From NCBI GenBank assembly GCA_905214625.1, contig CAJMMQ010000010.1:1-64000 (forward strand): 64,000 bases of DNA, written 5' to 3'. Below, piece by piece: positions 1 to 9,159 of the stretch (position 1 is the first letter of the stretch; every line of letters begins with the position of its first letter). Origin of the DNA: an uncultured bacterium (GTDB taxonomy: Bacteria; Bacteroidota; Bacteroidia; Bacteroidales; Bacteroidaceae). Position numbers and translations under genes: made by a program. Under the pieces are notes generated by a model that was given only the letters and a program-made list of their open reading frames with translations, searched no databases and was not told where the DNA came from.

Positions 1-655
1 GGGACACAAATACTATATCTTCGGAGCAGAGACTGGCGCTAACATCGACTTCTACGGTATGGACTTCATATCATATTCTGATCCCGAATATGCAACAACA
101 ACCACAGAAAACGCTGCCGGCTCTACAATGATCAGCATTCCTACTGCTGAGGAAGCACAGACAAACGGATGGGAAGCACTTTGGGGCAGCTATGACTATG
201 GCTACGTTATGCCCGAAAACTATACATTTGTTGACAACGACGAATTTAAACTCTATCTGAACAAGGCCGCAAACGTTGCAACAGGCGTACAGTGCAAGGA
301 CAATTTCAGCATTGCACTGCAGATGGGCTCTTCTATGGAAAGAGAAAGCAACGAGGCTGTATACATGCTCGAAGCACTCTACAACGGCATGAAGCAGCCT
401 TATGCCGTGCTGACTCTAGAGCCTAAGGTAAGCGGAAAGATTTCTCTCTGCTACAGCCGTGGAAAGAACAGCACCACAATCTACGTGTTCGACACCACTG
501 CCAAGGACGGACTTGGAGCATACGTAATGGCAAACAGCGTTCTGTTCGACGATGTTGACGGAGCCGTTATGCCACACACTTCTGTCGTAAACGTAACAAA
601 GGGACACAAATACTATATCTTCGGAGCAGAGACTGGCGCTAACATCGACTTCTAC
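1..655 (+). repeat. 55-bp exact direct repeat within a coding sequence
   Basis: Bases 1-55 and 601-655 are identical and in the same reading frame, 600 bp apart. The identity may extend left beyond the window. It marks the ends of two tandem copies of a protein domain. Exact nucleotide identity suggests recent duplication or gene conversion. Confidence 0.9.
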
Positions 656-850
656 TCTTTTGGATTTACAAGCTACAGCGACTCTAACTACAGTGGAACA
701 ACAGGCATAGAGAATGTTGTTACTGGCAATGAAACGACTGTTGACAACGGCAAGATATACACAATCGACGGACGCTATATCGGCAAGGATAAAACAAATC
801 TCAACAAGGGTCTATATATCATGAACGGCAAGAAGTTCGTTGTAAAATAA
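1..850 (+). CDS. Secreted protein with tandem-duplicated domain (5'-truncated)
   Basis: The reading frame is open from base 2, so the true start lies upstream of the window. The visible part begins inside a domain ending GHKYYIFGAETGANIDFY; the same 18 residues recur about 200 residues later, so at least two copies of a roughly 200-residue domain are present. After the last copy comes a Thr/Gly-rich linker and a tail containing IYTIDGRYIG and ending KGLYIMNGKKFVVK. Such tails are typical of Prevotella proteins exported to the cell surface, probably by type IX secretion. No catalytic motif is visible. The neighbouring pectinases suggest the missing N-terminal part may be a carbohydrate-active domain, but this is inference. 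A strong terminator follows the stop codon. Confidence 0.8.
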   Translation, partial: GHKYYIFGAETGANIDFYGMDFISYSDPEYATTTTENAAGSTMISIPTAEEAQTNGWEALWGSYDYGYVMPENYTFVDNDEFKLYLNKAANVATGVQCKDNFSIALQMGSSMERESNEAVYMLEALYNGMKQPYAVLTLEPKVSGKISLCYSRGKNSTTIYVFDTTAKDGLGAYVMANSVLFDDVDGAVMPHTSVVNVTKGHKYYIFGAETGANIDFYSFGFTSYSDSNYSGTTGIENVVTGNETTVDNGKIYTIDGRYIGKDKTNLNKGLYIMNGKKFVVK

Positions 851-867
851 TAAATTGTCAAAAACTT

Positions 868-905
868 AGAAACCGTCTTTCTGTCAGAAAGGCGGTTTCT
901 TTAGA
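868..905 (+). terminator. Intrinsic terminator
   Basis: A hairpin starts 17 bases after the preceding stop codon. AGAAACCGTCTTTC pairs with GAAAGGCGGTTTCT (one G-T wobble) across a four-base loop, followed by a short T-run. Confidence 0.85.
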
Positions 906-1189
906 TAAAAAAATCAAGATATACAATTTTCTTTTATTTAAACCCAAACCAGTCATTATGCCGCATATGTTTACTATAAGCAGATTGATACTTTCGGCAT
1001 ACCATGTGTTTTTATATTGCCTTACTGCCATCTGTTTTTCTTGACATAGTCTGTTATGCATGCGAAAAAGTTGACGACTATAAACTCAATATTAAACAAC
1101 AATACACACGATTTCTAATGACAGATTTAGGTTAAGACAAGAAAATTCATTACAAACGTAAAAAACATAATCAATTAAAATTAAGAAAA
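906..1189. other. Intergenic region upstream of the CE8-PL1 gene
   Basis: AT-rich, with no credible ORF. I found no TTTG/TAnnTTTG promoter. It contains two degenerate copies of an AACCCAAA...CATTA motif, at 941-960 on the plus strand and 1111-1136 on the minus strand, that recurs in other intergenic gaps of this window. Confidence 0.6.
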
Positions 1190-4100
1190 ATGAAACTAAT
1201 CTCAAAGCTTGCGCTTGCCGCAGCGACATTGTTGCCTGCAACACTTAATGCGGGCGCAGCTATTGAAGGCAGTCTCGACCCACCTTCAGTAGTTGCGGAG
1301 TGGAGCAATTCGTCCACTTATCCTAAGATAATAGACATAAACTTCAGTGACGAGATTTGGCCCGGACAGACATGGACCGGCGAGACCGGCATGGACTGCC
1401 CTGAATATGCAGACGGCGGCTATGTGAACACTGTCATCGAAGTTCCTGCAAACGGCGGAACAGAAATAAAATATCCTGTTCTTTTCCACAACTGTACCTT
1501 CGCAAACAAAAAGTCATACAACGGCTATGCAGGTGCCACAGCAGCATTCTGTCGTCAGTATTATATGGGACAGAACACCACAGGGGCCGGAACATATCCT
1601 AATGACTGGACTGTTGAAGGACATACAAAATATATCGAAGACAACATAAAATACGGAGAAGACGGAAAGCCTGTATACGGCGAAGCCGGATTCGTACAGA
1701 TGTGCCGCGACGCATTCAAAGACCGCGACCCTGAAACCGGAGCACCTGTCTCACAACACGGATGGATGGAAATAGACCACATTCCCTACGTAGAACGCAT
1801 ACAGTGGGCATGGTCTTCTACATCATGGGGACGCGGAATAAAGTGCGACATTAAAATCGGTGACGGCGACTGGCAGCCGCTGGTATGGATGGGTTCGGAC
1901 ATGCACAAATTCGGCTATACCTCATTCAGCGACCAGGGCTACTTCATGGAAAACGTAATTGACGCCCACGACGTGTCTATCCGCTGGCGCATCTGGGACG
2001 GCGAGAACATGAAAGACCCTGTGCAGACTGACGAAGAAGGACAGCCGGTATTCGGCAAGAGCGAGAGTCCGTATACACAACAGCAGACCACCCGCGTACA
2101 CAAGATACAGATTTTCGGCTCTGAGATAACTGCCGAGCAGGCACAGTATGCAAAGGACAACCCTGTGAGCGACGTGGGCGAGCTGTCCGACATTGGGGGT
2201 GGCGGCGAGACATCCGAAGATAACTCACCTGACGCCAACGCTCCGATAGAGCTTTATACCGTGGCCCAGGACGGCACGGGCGACTATACAAAAATTCAGG
2301 ATGCCATCAACGCCGTAAGCGACGGCTCACGCGGTATTATATACATTCGTCCGGGCGTATATGAGGAAAACCTCTACTCGGGCACCAAGACTAACAAGAA
2401 CAAGTTTATCAGTCTTATCGGTGAAGACAAAGCTACAACCATTCTGACATCATCGGTAGACCGCGGCTCCAACAACCCGCAGAACACCTACAACGACTGC
2501 GCTGCGCTCAACGTATATACATCACGCTTCTATGCTGAAAACCTCACCATACGCAACACCAGCGGCAACGTCGGACAGGCTGAAGCGTTGTTTACATCGG
2601 GCGACGCACACATATTCAAAAACTGTCTGATAAGCGGATATCAGGATACATACAAGGCCAATATCGGCGCACGCGGCTACTTTACAAAATGTACGATTGA
2701 AGGTACAACAGACTTTATCTATGACAGCGGACTGGAATGGTTTGAAAACTGCGAGATTAAATGTCTCAGAGGAGGTGGCTACATCACTGCAGCCGGAGAT
2801 GCCGGACTGACGCTCACAAAGACTCTGTATCCGGAACTCAGCACCGACAAGTTCTATGCCGGACTGTTTTTCCGCAACTGTCAGGTGGTGCCGGCTCCGC
2901 GCGTATCTACAGGCGAATATTATCTCGGCCGCCCGTGGAAAGAGAAATGCGGAACCATGTTCATACAGTGTACGCTCAACAACCACATCAACACCAAAGG
3001 CTGGACAGAATGGAGCGGAGCCGAGAACGACTGTTCTTATTTTGAATACAAGAACGTTGACAAGAGCGGAAACCTCATCGACACATCATCGCGCGCATCG
3101 TTCAGCCATCAGGCTACAGACGCCGAGGTTGAGGCATACATGAACCCGGAGTTCCTCTTCTCTAAATTCTCTGACGTTCCTTTCGACTACAACGCCATTC
3201 TCAGCGGCGCTGCCGAGCCTGCAAACTTCACCGTATCTGAAACAGGCTTCACATGGGACGGCGACGACAAGGCTGCCGGCTACCTCATATATAAGGACGG
3301 CGTGTTTGTTGACATGACAGCAGAGCCATCATATACAAAAGACACTGCCGACAACGCCACATACACCGTAAAGAGCATCTCGCGCCACGGCGTAACATCA
3401 GATGCCGTTGAAGCCAAGGAAGGCGCAATGATGCTTGCATTCCCTACGGCCGAAGGCTTCGGTAAATATACGTCAGGCGGCCGCGGCGGACAGGTTGTAA
3501 CTGTAACTTCTCTTGCCGACGACGGCACTGAAGGCACACTGCGCTGGGCTTTCGAGCAGTATCCCAACGAGCCTATAACAATAGTATTTGCCGTTAACGG
3601 AGAAATTCAGCTCAACGGAAACCTGCGCGTAAGCCGCTCTGACTGGACGCTGGCCGGACAGACGGCACCGGGCGACGGTATAAGCATCGTGGGCGACAAG
3701 GTTAATCTTGGAGGCTCACAAAACTTCATCGTGCGCAACATCCGTTTCCGTTCCGGCGACGGCAAGCAGGACCAGGCTTGCGGAACAGAGAACTGCTCTA
3801 ACTACATTTTTGACCACTGCGTGTTCGGATGGTCGATGGAAGAAAACATGAACACCGCCGACAGCCACTTCCTCACTGTGCAATACAGCATAGTACACGA
3901 AGGTCTGTATGATGCAGGACATGCAAAAGGAGCACGCGGCTACGGCTCACAGTGGGGAGGCTCTCCTGCCACATATCATCATAACCTGCTATCAGGAAAC
4001 GACTCACGAAGCCCACGAATAAACGGTGCACGAGGCGAAGACTATGTCGTGTTTATGGAATATATTAACAACGTAAACTTCAACTGGGGGCGTTGGAATT

Positions 4101-5086
4101 CTTGCTACGGCGGAGAAAACACTGCCGAAATTACATCTTACAACGGCAAGAATTCTGTTCACGAATGTAACTTTATGAATAATTACTATAAACCTGGACC
4201 CCAGTCGCCAAGCAATTCTGTCTTTGTAGCATCCAGCTACGCACGCGACGGAGCCACATCATGGGCACCGGCAAAATGGTATGTAAACGGTAATATCATG
4301 GAAGGAAACTCTGCAGCCAACGCAGATAACTGGAAAGCCATGAATGCCGAGGTTTACTCGCTCAACGATATCCGTGCAGACGAACGCATCGTAACCGAGA
4401 CTCCTTACTACAAATACAACTCTGTTCTGGGCAACGAAGGCGAATACGACCCTGCACTTTACATGCTCTCCGACATTCAGACGGCTGAAGAGGCATACAA
4501 CACGGTGCTGGAGGAAGCCGGAACAATTAACCGCGACGCAATAGAGCTGCGAATCATCAACGACGTAAAGACCGGAACACCTAAATACACAGGGTCTAAG
4601 TCGAACAAGAAGGGTATCATCGACTCTGTGAACGACGCCGAGGGCTTCGGCCTCGACCACGGCAACGAGAAGGCTCCCGCTGATACCGACGGCGACGGTA
4701 TGCCCGACGAATGGGAGAAAGAGCACGGACTCAACCCCAACGACGCTGCCGACCGCAACCTGCGCAACGCCGACGGCTACACCGCTCTCGAGGTTTATCT
4801 CAACGGACTTATGGGCGAACTGCTCGACGACAATTTCACATCGGGCATAACACAGGCCGTAACCGAGAAACCAGAGATTAGCTACAACAGCAGCAGCAAC
4901 ACACTGACCGTAAGCGGCAACGCCATTGGCGCAACGCTGAGAGTGTTTACAACAGACGGGAAACAGCTGGCACAGATGCGCATAGCATCTGCCACAACCC
5001 AGCTCAACAACCTGCCTAAAGGCATTGTGCTGCTGTACGTGAGCGGCAACAACCTGTGTCCGCGAATATTAAAGGTTACAAAATAA
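1190..5086 (+). CDS. Secreted CE8 pectin methylesterase - PL1 pectate lyase fusion
   Basis: A bifunctional pectinase of 1298 residues. Residues 1-24 are a signal peptide. Residues 25-350 form an unassigned domain. Residues 353-640 are a CE8 pectin methylesterase, which removes methyl groups from homogalacturonan: visible motifs are GQAEALF (about 461), QDT with Q485/D486, GTTDFIYD with D508, and LGRPW with R581/W583, matching the family's two catalytic Asp, Gln and Arg/Trp positions. Residues 750-1150 are a PL1-type pectate lyase beginning FPTAEGFGKYTSGGRGG, with NIRFRSGDG and DHCVFGWSMEEN motifs; it would cleave the demethylated chain by Ca-dependent elimination. A calcium-loop segment DTDGDGMPDEW (about 1165) and a type IX-like tail ending ILKVTK follow. 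The start fits the signal peptide. The gene stands alone, with a terminator after it. Confidence 0.93.
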   Translation: MKLISKLALAAATLLPATLNAGAAIEGSLDPPSVVAEWSNSSTYPKIIDINFSDEIWPGQTWTGETGMDCPEYADGGYVNTVIEVPANGGTEIKYPVLFHNCTFANKKSYNGYAGATAAFCRQYYMGQNTTGAGTYPNDWTVEGHTKYIEDNIKYGEDGKPVYGEAGFVQMCRDAFKDRDPETGAPVSQHGWMEIDHIPYVERIQWAWSSTSWGRGIKCDIKIGDGDWQPLVWMGSDMHKFGYTSFSDQGYFMENVIDAHDVSIRWRIWDGENMKDPVQTDEEGQPVFGKSESPYTQQQTTRVHKIQIFGSEITAEQAQYAKDNPVSDVGELSDIGGGGETSEDNSPDANAPIELYTVAQDGTGDYTKIQDAINAVSDGSRGIIYIRPGVYEENLYSGTKTNKNKFISLIGEDKATTILTSSVDRGSNNPQNTYNDCAALNVYTSRFYAENLTIRNTSGNVGQAEALFTSGDAHIFKNCLISGYQDTYKANIGARGYFTKCTIEGTTDFIYDSGLEWFENCEIKCLRGGGYITAAGDAGLTLTKTLYPELSTDKFYAGLFFRNCQVVPAPRVSTGEYYLGRPWKEKCGTMFIQCTLNNHINTKGWTEWSGAENDCSYFEYKNVDKSGNLIDTSSRASFSHQATDAEVEAYMNPEFLFSKFSDVPFDYNAILSGAAEPANFTVSETGFTWDGDDKAAGYLIYKDGVFVDMTAEPSYTKDTADNATYTVKSISRHGVTSDAVEAKEGAMMLAFPTAEGFGKYTSGGRGGQVVTVTSLADDGTEGTLRWAFEQYPNEPITIVFAVNGEIQLNGNLRVSRSDWTLAGQTAPGDGISIVGDKVNLGGSQNFIVRNIRFRSGDGKQDQACGTENCSNYIFDHCVFGWSMEENMNTADSHFLTVQYSIVHEGLYDAGHAKGARGYGSQWGGSPATYHHNLLSGNDSRSPRINGARGEDYVVFMEYINNVNFNWGRWNSCYGGENTAEITSYNGKNSVHECNFMNNYYKPGPQSPSNSVFVASSYARDGATSWAPAKWYVNGNIMEGNSAANADNWKAMNAEVYSLNDIRADERIVTETPYYKYNSVLGNEGEYDPALYMLSDIQTAEEAYNTVLEEAGTINRDAIELRIINDVKTGTPKYTGSKSNKKGIIDSVNDAEGFGLDHGNEKAPADTDGDGMPDEWEKEHGLNPNDAADRNLRNADGYTALEVYLNGLMGELLDDNFTSGITQAVTEKPEISYNSSSNTLTVSGNAIGATLRVFTTDGKQLAQMRIASATTQLNNLPKGIVLLYVSGNNLCPRILKVTK

Positions 5087-5117
5087 TATTCATGCGAGCA
5101 TCTATAATTCACATAAT

Positions 5118-5152
5118 AATCCCGGCAGAAACTTATCTGTCGGGATTTTTTT
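5118..5152 (+). terminator. Intrinsic terminator of the CE8-PL1 gene
   Basis: AATCCCGGCAGA pairs with TCTGTCGGGATT (one wobble) across AACTTA and is followed by seven T residues. Confidence 0.9.
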
Positions 5153-5316
5153 ATATAAGACATACATTATCGTATCTCTACTCTTACAGACATCACAATA
5201 AAGAAAAACTATAAATCCAAATCGTATCAGGATTATGAAACACCGACAAAGACCGCCGGCAAAAGATATACACGGGCAACATGGCAGAAAAAACATCCAA
5301 AAATCACTGTCAGCAT

Positions 5317-5347
5317 TTTGCCGTTAACGACAAACTTAGTAACTTTG
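5317..5347 (+). promoter_or_regulatory. Bacteroidetes promoter of gpmI
   Basis: TTTG at 5317-5320, a 19-bp spacer, and TAACTTTG at 5340-5347 match the Bacteroidetes primary sigma consensus. The -7 element ends 35 bp before the gpmI ATG. Confidence 0.8.
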
Positions 5348-5382
5348 CATCGGAATTCTTACATTATATTATAATATAAACT

Positions 5383-6906
5383 ATGGCAAAAAAAGCATTA
5401 TTGATGATACTCGACGGATGGGGTATCGGAAAGCATGGCGCAGGAGACGTAATATTCAACACACCGACGCCTTATTTGGATTATCTTTACGCCGTAAGCC
5501 CTCACTCACAGCTGCAGGCTTCAGGCGAGGATGTAGGTTTGCCTGACGGACAAATGGGTAACTCTGAGGTGGGACACCTCAACATCGGTGCAGGACGCAT
5601 CGTTTATCAAGACTTGGTTAAGATTAACCGCGCATGCAAGGACGGCTCAATACTTAACAACCCCGAAATAGTTAACGCATACAGCTATGCCCGCGACAAC
5701 GGCAAGAAGCTGCACCTGATGGGTCTGACCAGCAACGGCGGAGTGCACTCTTCACTCGACCACCTGTTCAAGCTCATCGAGATATCAAAAGAATACGGAC
5801 TGAAGAATACATACGTTCACTGCTTCATGGACGGACGCGACACCGACCCGAAGAGCGGTGCAGGATTCATAAAGGAGCTGACAGACCACTGCGAGAAGAA
5901 CGACGCCCACATAGCAAGCATCGTAGGACGCTTCTACGCTATGGACCGCGACAAGCGCTGGAACCGCGTAAAGGAGGCTTACGACCTTATCGTTGAAGGC
6001 AAGGGCAAGAAGGCCGCCGACATGGTGAAGGCCATGGAAGAGAGCTACGCCGATGGCGTTACCGACGAGTTTATCAAGCCTATAAGCAACGCCAACGTTG
6101 ACGGCACGATACAGGAGGGCGACGTCGTTATCTTCATAAACTTCCGCAACGACCGCGCAAAGGAGCTTACACAGGTGCTCACACAGCAGGACATGCCGGA
6201 GGAAGGCATGCACACAATAAAGAACCTTCAGTATTACTGCATGACTCCGTATGACGCATCGTTCGAGGGCGTACACATCCTCTTCCCGAAAGAGAACGTA
6301 CAGGACACTTTGGGCGAATATCTGAGCAAGCAGGGCAAGAAACAGCTGCACACAGCCGAGACAGAGAAGTATGCTCACGTAACATTCTTCTTCAACGGCG
6401 GACGCGAGGCTGCATTCGAGGGCGAGGACCGCATTCTGGTTCCTTCTCCAAAGGTTGCAACATACGACCTGAAGCCTGAGATGAGCGCATACGAGGTTAA
6501 GGACAAGCTGGTTGGCGCCATCAACACTCAGGAGTATGACTTCATCGTTGTCAACTTTGCCAACGGCGACATGGTAGGCCACACCGGCGTTTACTACGCC
6601 ATAGCCAAGGCCGTTCACGCCGTAGACAACTGCGTAAAGGACGTTATCGAGGCAGCCAAGGCCAACGGATATGAGGCTATCATCATAGCTGACCACGGCA
6701 ATGCCGACAACGCAATCAACGAGGACGGCACTCCTAACACCGCTCATTCGCTGAACCCGGTTCCGTTCATCTACGTTACAGACAACAACAGCGCAACCGT
6801 AAAGGACGGCCGTCTGGCCGACGTTGCTCCTTCAATCCTCCACATCATGGGTCTGGAGCAGCCGTCTGACATGACAGGCGAAAACCTCATCGAGGACAAC
6901 AAGTAA
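5383..6906 (+). CDS. gpmI: 2,3-bisphosphoglycerate-independent phosphoglycerate mutase
   Basis: Interconverts 3- and 2-phosphoglycerate in cytoplasmic glycolysis/gluconeogenesis. The 507-residue length is normal for the family. It begins with the metal-binding ILDGWG (D11); the phosphoryl-accepting serine is S61 in MGNSEVGH. Other family motifs are [23 protein letters not shown] and the C-terminal metal site [10 protein letters not shown]. It is a single-gene unit with its own consensus promoter and terminator. It is a housekeeping gene between pectinase genes, and no functional link to them is needed. Confidence 0.98.
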   Translation: MAKKALLMILDGWGIGKHGAGDVIFNTPTPYLDYLYAVSPHSQLQASGEDVGLPDGQMGNSEVGHLNIGAGRIVYQDLVKINRACKDGSILNNPEIVNAYSYARDNGKKLHLMGLTSNGGVHSSLDHLFKLIEISKEYGLKNTYVHCFMDGRDTDPKSGAGFIKELTDHCEKNDAHIASIVGRFYAMDRDKRWNRVKEAYDLIVEGKGKKAADMVKAMEESYADGVTDEFIKPISNANVDGTIQEGDVVIFINFRNDRAKELTQVLTQQDMPEEGMHTIKNLQYYCMTPYDASFEGVHILFPKENVQDTLGEYLSKQGKKQLHTAETEKYAHVTFFFNGGREAAFEGEDRILVPSPKVATYDLKPEMSAYEVKDKLVGAINTQEYDFIVVNFANGDMVGHTGVYYAIAKAVHAVDNCVKDVIEAAKANGYEAIIIADHGNADNAINEDGTPNTAHSLNPVPFIYVTDNNSATVKDGRLADVAPSILHIMGLEQPSDMTGENLIEDNK

Positions 6907-6950
6907 CAACATTCCGGCTGAGAAGTCAGCAGGAAAAGATAAGAAAATAA

Positions 6951-6985
6951 AGGGACGAGCATTTTTTGCTCGTCCCATTCTTTTT
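6951..6985 (+). terminator. Intrinsic terminator of gpmI
   Basis: GGGACGAGCA pairs perfectly with TGCTCGTCCC around a short T loop, followed by ATTCTTTTT. Confidence 0.92.
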
Positions 6986-7009
6986 ATACAGACATTGTCT
7001 ATTTGAAGA

Positions 7010-7320
7010 AGTTAAGACAAATGCTTTTCTCCTTGGTAGTTAAAGTAGTTAGAAGTAGTTATCGCCAACAAGTTGGCTAGGAGTTAAAGTCAATAGTCTT
7101 GTTGCTTCTTGTCAATCACTTTGCATTTTAATACTTAATTTTTAATTCTTAATTGCGCTTTGCGCCTGTTCTTCCCTCTTCGTTCTTCACTCTTCACTTA
7201 ATTAGTCTTGTGGATTCTTATCAACCGCTACGCATTTGGATTTTTCACTTTTATCTTTTCACTTTCGCAAGACGTTCTTAATTGCGCTTTGCGCCTGCTC
7301 TTCACTTAACTACACATTCC
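7010..7320 (+). repeat. Composite intergenic repeat (word-type), copy 1
   Basis: Non-coding DNA assembled from short recurring words: GGTAGTTAAAGTAGTT, TTATCGCCAACAAGTTGGCT, GAGTTAAAGTCAATAGTC, TTGCGCTTTGCGCCTG (twice), TTCACTCTTCACTTAAT and CTACGCATTTGGATTTTTC. The same words occur in inverted orientation at 60890-61310, most in the same relative order. It lies between gpmI and ung. No protein or RNA function is evident. Confidence 0.75.
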
Positions 7321-7686
7321 CACACTTTAAAGACTGCGAAATAAAGGAAAAAAGCGGGCGGTTTCTGCATAAAAAGTGGCCCGTTTACGTATAAAAAGTG
7401 GGCCACTTTTGACACGCAAACGGGCCACTAACAGTCTGAAAGCAAAACAGTGCCATTTACTTAGCAAAGCCATCTGTAACGGCATACGGATAATCAATAT
7501 GAAACATAACAGGCATAAAAATGTTACGATTTTCACGCCTTTTTTCTGACATGTCAACAGAATTGGATAAAACCGCCATACACAAAACCGTAAAAAGGCA
7601 TAAAAACACACTTTTAACGACACTTTGTTTACGGCTTTCAGAAATAAGCAGAGCGCTGGGCAACGGCACAAAGATTGGCACAAAAA
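7321..7686. repeat. Intergenic region with nested inverted repeats
   Basis: Non-coding. GTGGCCCGTTT (7376-7386) pairs with AAACGGGCCAC (7418-7428), and between them AAAAGTGG/CCACTTTT (7394-7410) forms a near-palindrome around one base. The rest, up to the ung promoter, is AT-rich with no credible ORF; two short minus-strand ORFs here have no recognisable features. Confidence 0.65.
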
Positions 7687-7717
7687 TTTGACTTTCAAAG
7701 AAAAATATGTATTTTTG
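7687..7717 (+). promoter_or_regulatory. Bacteroidetes promoter of ung
   Basis: TTTG at 7687-7690, 19 bp, then TATTTTTG at 7710-7717; the ATG follows 28 bp later. A textbook match to the Bacteroidetes consensus. Confidence 0.8.
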
Positions 7718-7745
7718 CATTGGTTAAAAAATTACACTTTGAATT

Positions 7746-8411
7746 ATGGACGTAAAGATAGAAGAGTCGTGGAAACAGCATATTGGCGGTGAGTTTGAAA
7801 AGCCTTACTTTGCCAATCTTATCAACTTCGTACACGACGAATACCGCAACCATACGTGCTATCCGCCGGGACGACTTATCTTCAACGCCTTCAACCTGTG
7901 CCCGTTCGACAAGGTTAAGGTGGTGATACTCGGACAAGACCCATACCATGAGCCGCGGCAGGCCGAGGGACTGTGTTTCTCGGTGAGCGACGGCGTGCCG
8001 TTTCCACCCTCGCTTATCAACATATTCAAAGAGATTGAGAACGACCTGGGCACACCGATGCCGCAGAGCGGAAGCCTTGTGCGCTGGGCGCAACAGGGCG
8101 TGTTGCTGCTCAACGCCACTCTTACCGTGCGCGAACATGCCGCCGGAAGCCACCAGCGGCGCGGCTGGGAGGAGTTTACCGACGCTACCATCAGCGCACT
8201 GAGCAGAGACCGCGACAATCTGGTGTTCATCCTCTGGGGCGGATATGCCCGCAGCAAGGCACAGCTCATAGACAACTCGCGCCACTTGATACTGCAGTCG
8301 GTTCACCCGTCGCCGCTGTCGGCCAACCGCGGCGGATGGTTCGGCAACCACCACTTCAGCCTTACCAACCAGTATCTGCAGCAGCACGGCATGGAGCCGA
8401 TAAAATGGTAA
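7746..8411 (+). CDS. ung: Uracil-DNA glycosylase, family 1
   Basis: Removes uracil from DNA at the start of base-excision repair. 221 residues, normal for family 1. The water-activating motif GQDPYH is at 63-68 (catalytic D65), and the minor-groove loop HPSPLS, with H187, is near the C-terminus. FSV at 78-80 and LLNATLTVR (about 121-129) are also typical of the family. It has its own promoter and is followed after 34 bp by the DUF3109 gene on the same strand, so the two may be cotranscribed. Confidence 0.97.
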   Translation: MDVKIEESWKQHIGGEFEKPYFANLINFVHDEYRNHTCYPPGRLIFNAFNLCPFDKVKVVILGQDPYHEPRQAEGLCFSVSDGVPFPPSLINIFKEIENDLGTPMPQSGSLVRWAQQGVLLLNATLTVREHAAGSHQRRGWEEFTDATISALSRDRDNLVFILWGGYARSKAQLIDNSRHLILQSVHPSPLSANRGGWFGNHHFSLTNQYLQQHGMEPIKW

Positions 8412-8445
8412 AAGAAACGACATTATATCACAATAGACAACGAAT

Positions 8446-9039
8446 ATGGATTTACCGATAATACAGGTGGGCGACGTGCTTGTGTCGCCCGACATTATAA
8501 CTGAGCAGTTCTGCTGCGACCTCGATGCCTGCAAGGGCGAATGTTGCATTGAAGGCGACGCCGGAGCGCCTGTAACGATGGACGAGATAGGCGGCATTGA
8601 GGATTCGCTCGACACCGTGTGGACCGACCTCTCGGCCAACGCGCAGGCCGTGATAGACCAGCAGGGCGTGGCCGACATCGACCCGGAAGGCGAGCTCGTA
8701 ACGAGCATCGTAAACGGCAAGGACTGCGTGTTTACGTGCTACGAGAACGGCTGCTGCCTGTGCGCCCTCGAAAAGGCTCACCGTGCCGGCAAGACGGAGT
8801 TCTGCAAGCCCATAAGCTGTGCCCTCTACCCTATCCGCGAAAAGAAACTTTCTAACGGCCTGACAGGTCTCAACTATCACCGCTGGAGCATCTGCGAGGC
8901 TGCACGCGCCAAGGGCAAGGAGCTGGGACTGCCCGTGTATAAGTTTCTGAAAGAGCCGCTTACACGCCGCTTCGGCGAGGAATGGTATGCCGAACTCGAA
9001 GCCACCGTTGCCGAGCTGCACAAGGCGGGAATGATTTGA
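8446..9039 (+). CDS. DUF3109 family cysteine-rich protein
   Basis: 197 residues with no signal peptide. It matches the DUF3109 family, common in Bacteroidetes and of unestablished function. Cysteines cluster in FCCDLDACKGECC near residue 22, then CVFTCYENGCCLC and FCKPISCALYP; this spacing suggests metal or iron-sulfur binding, which is inference. It lies 34 bp after ung and ends 120 bp before the next gene. Confidence 0.85.
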   Translation: MDLPIIQVGDVLVSPDIITEQFCCDLDACKGECCIEGDAGAPVTMDEIGGIEDSLDTVWTDLSANAQAVIDQQGVADIDPEGELVTSIVNGKDCVFTCYENGCCLCALEKAHRAGKTEFCKPISCALYPIREKKLSNGLTGLNYHRWSICEAARAKGKELGLPVYKFLKEPLTRRFGEEWYAELEATVAELHKAGMI

Positions 9040-9159
9040 TAATGGCGCAAATACATACAAATAAGTAAACACAGCGGTTCGGTATTTAATAAAAATTTCT
9101 ACAACTCTTTCACATAAAGAAAAGCAATCGGCCAAAAGTAACCTGTAAAAACAACAGAA

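Noticed and set aside
5785..6747. Long minus-strand ORF (320 codons) opposite gpmI
   Set aside because: It is antisense to a certain gene, lacks any recognisable motif, and reflects codon bias of the true strand.
7695..8720. 341-codon minus-strand ORF across ung and the DUF3109 gene
   Set aside because: Overlaps two well-supported genes and has no domain features.
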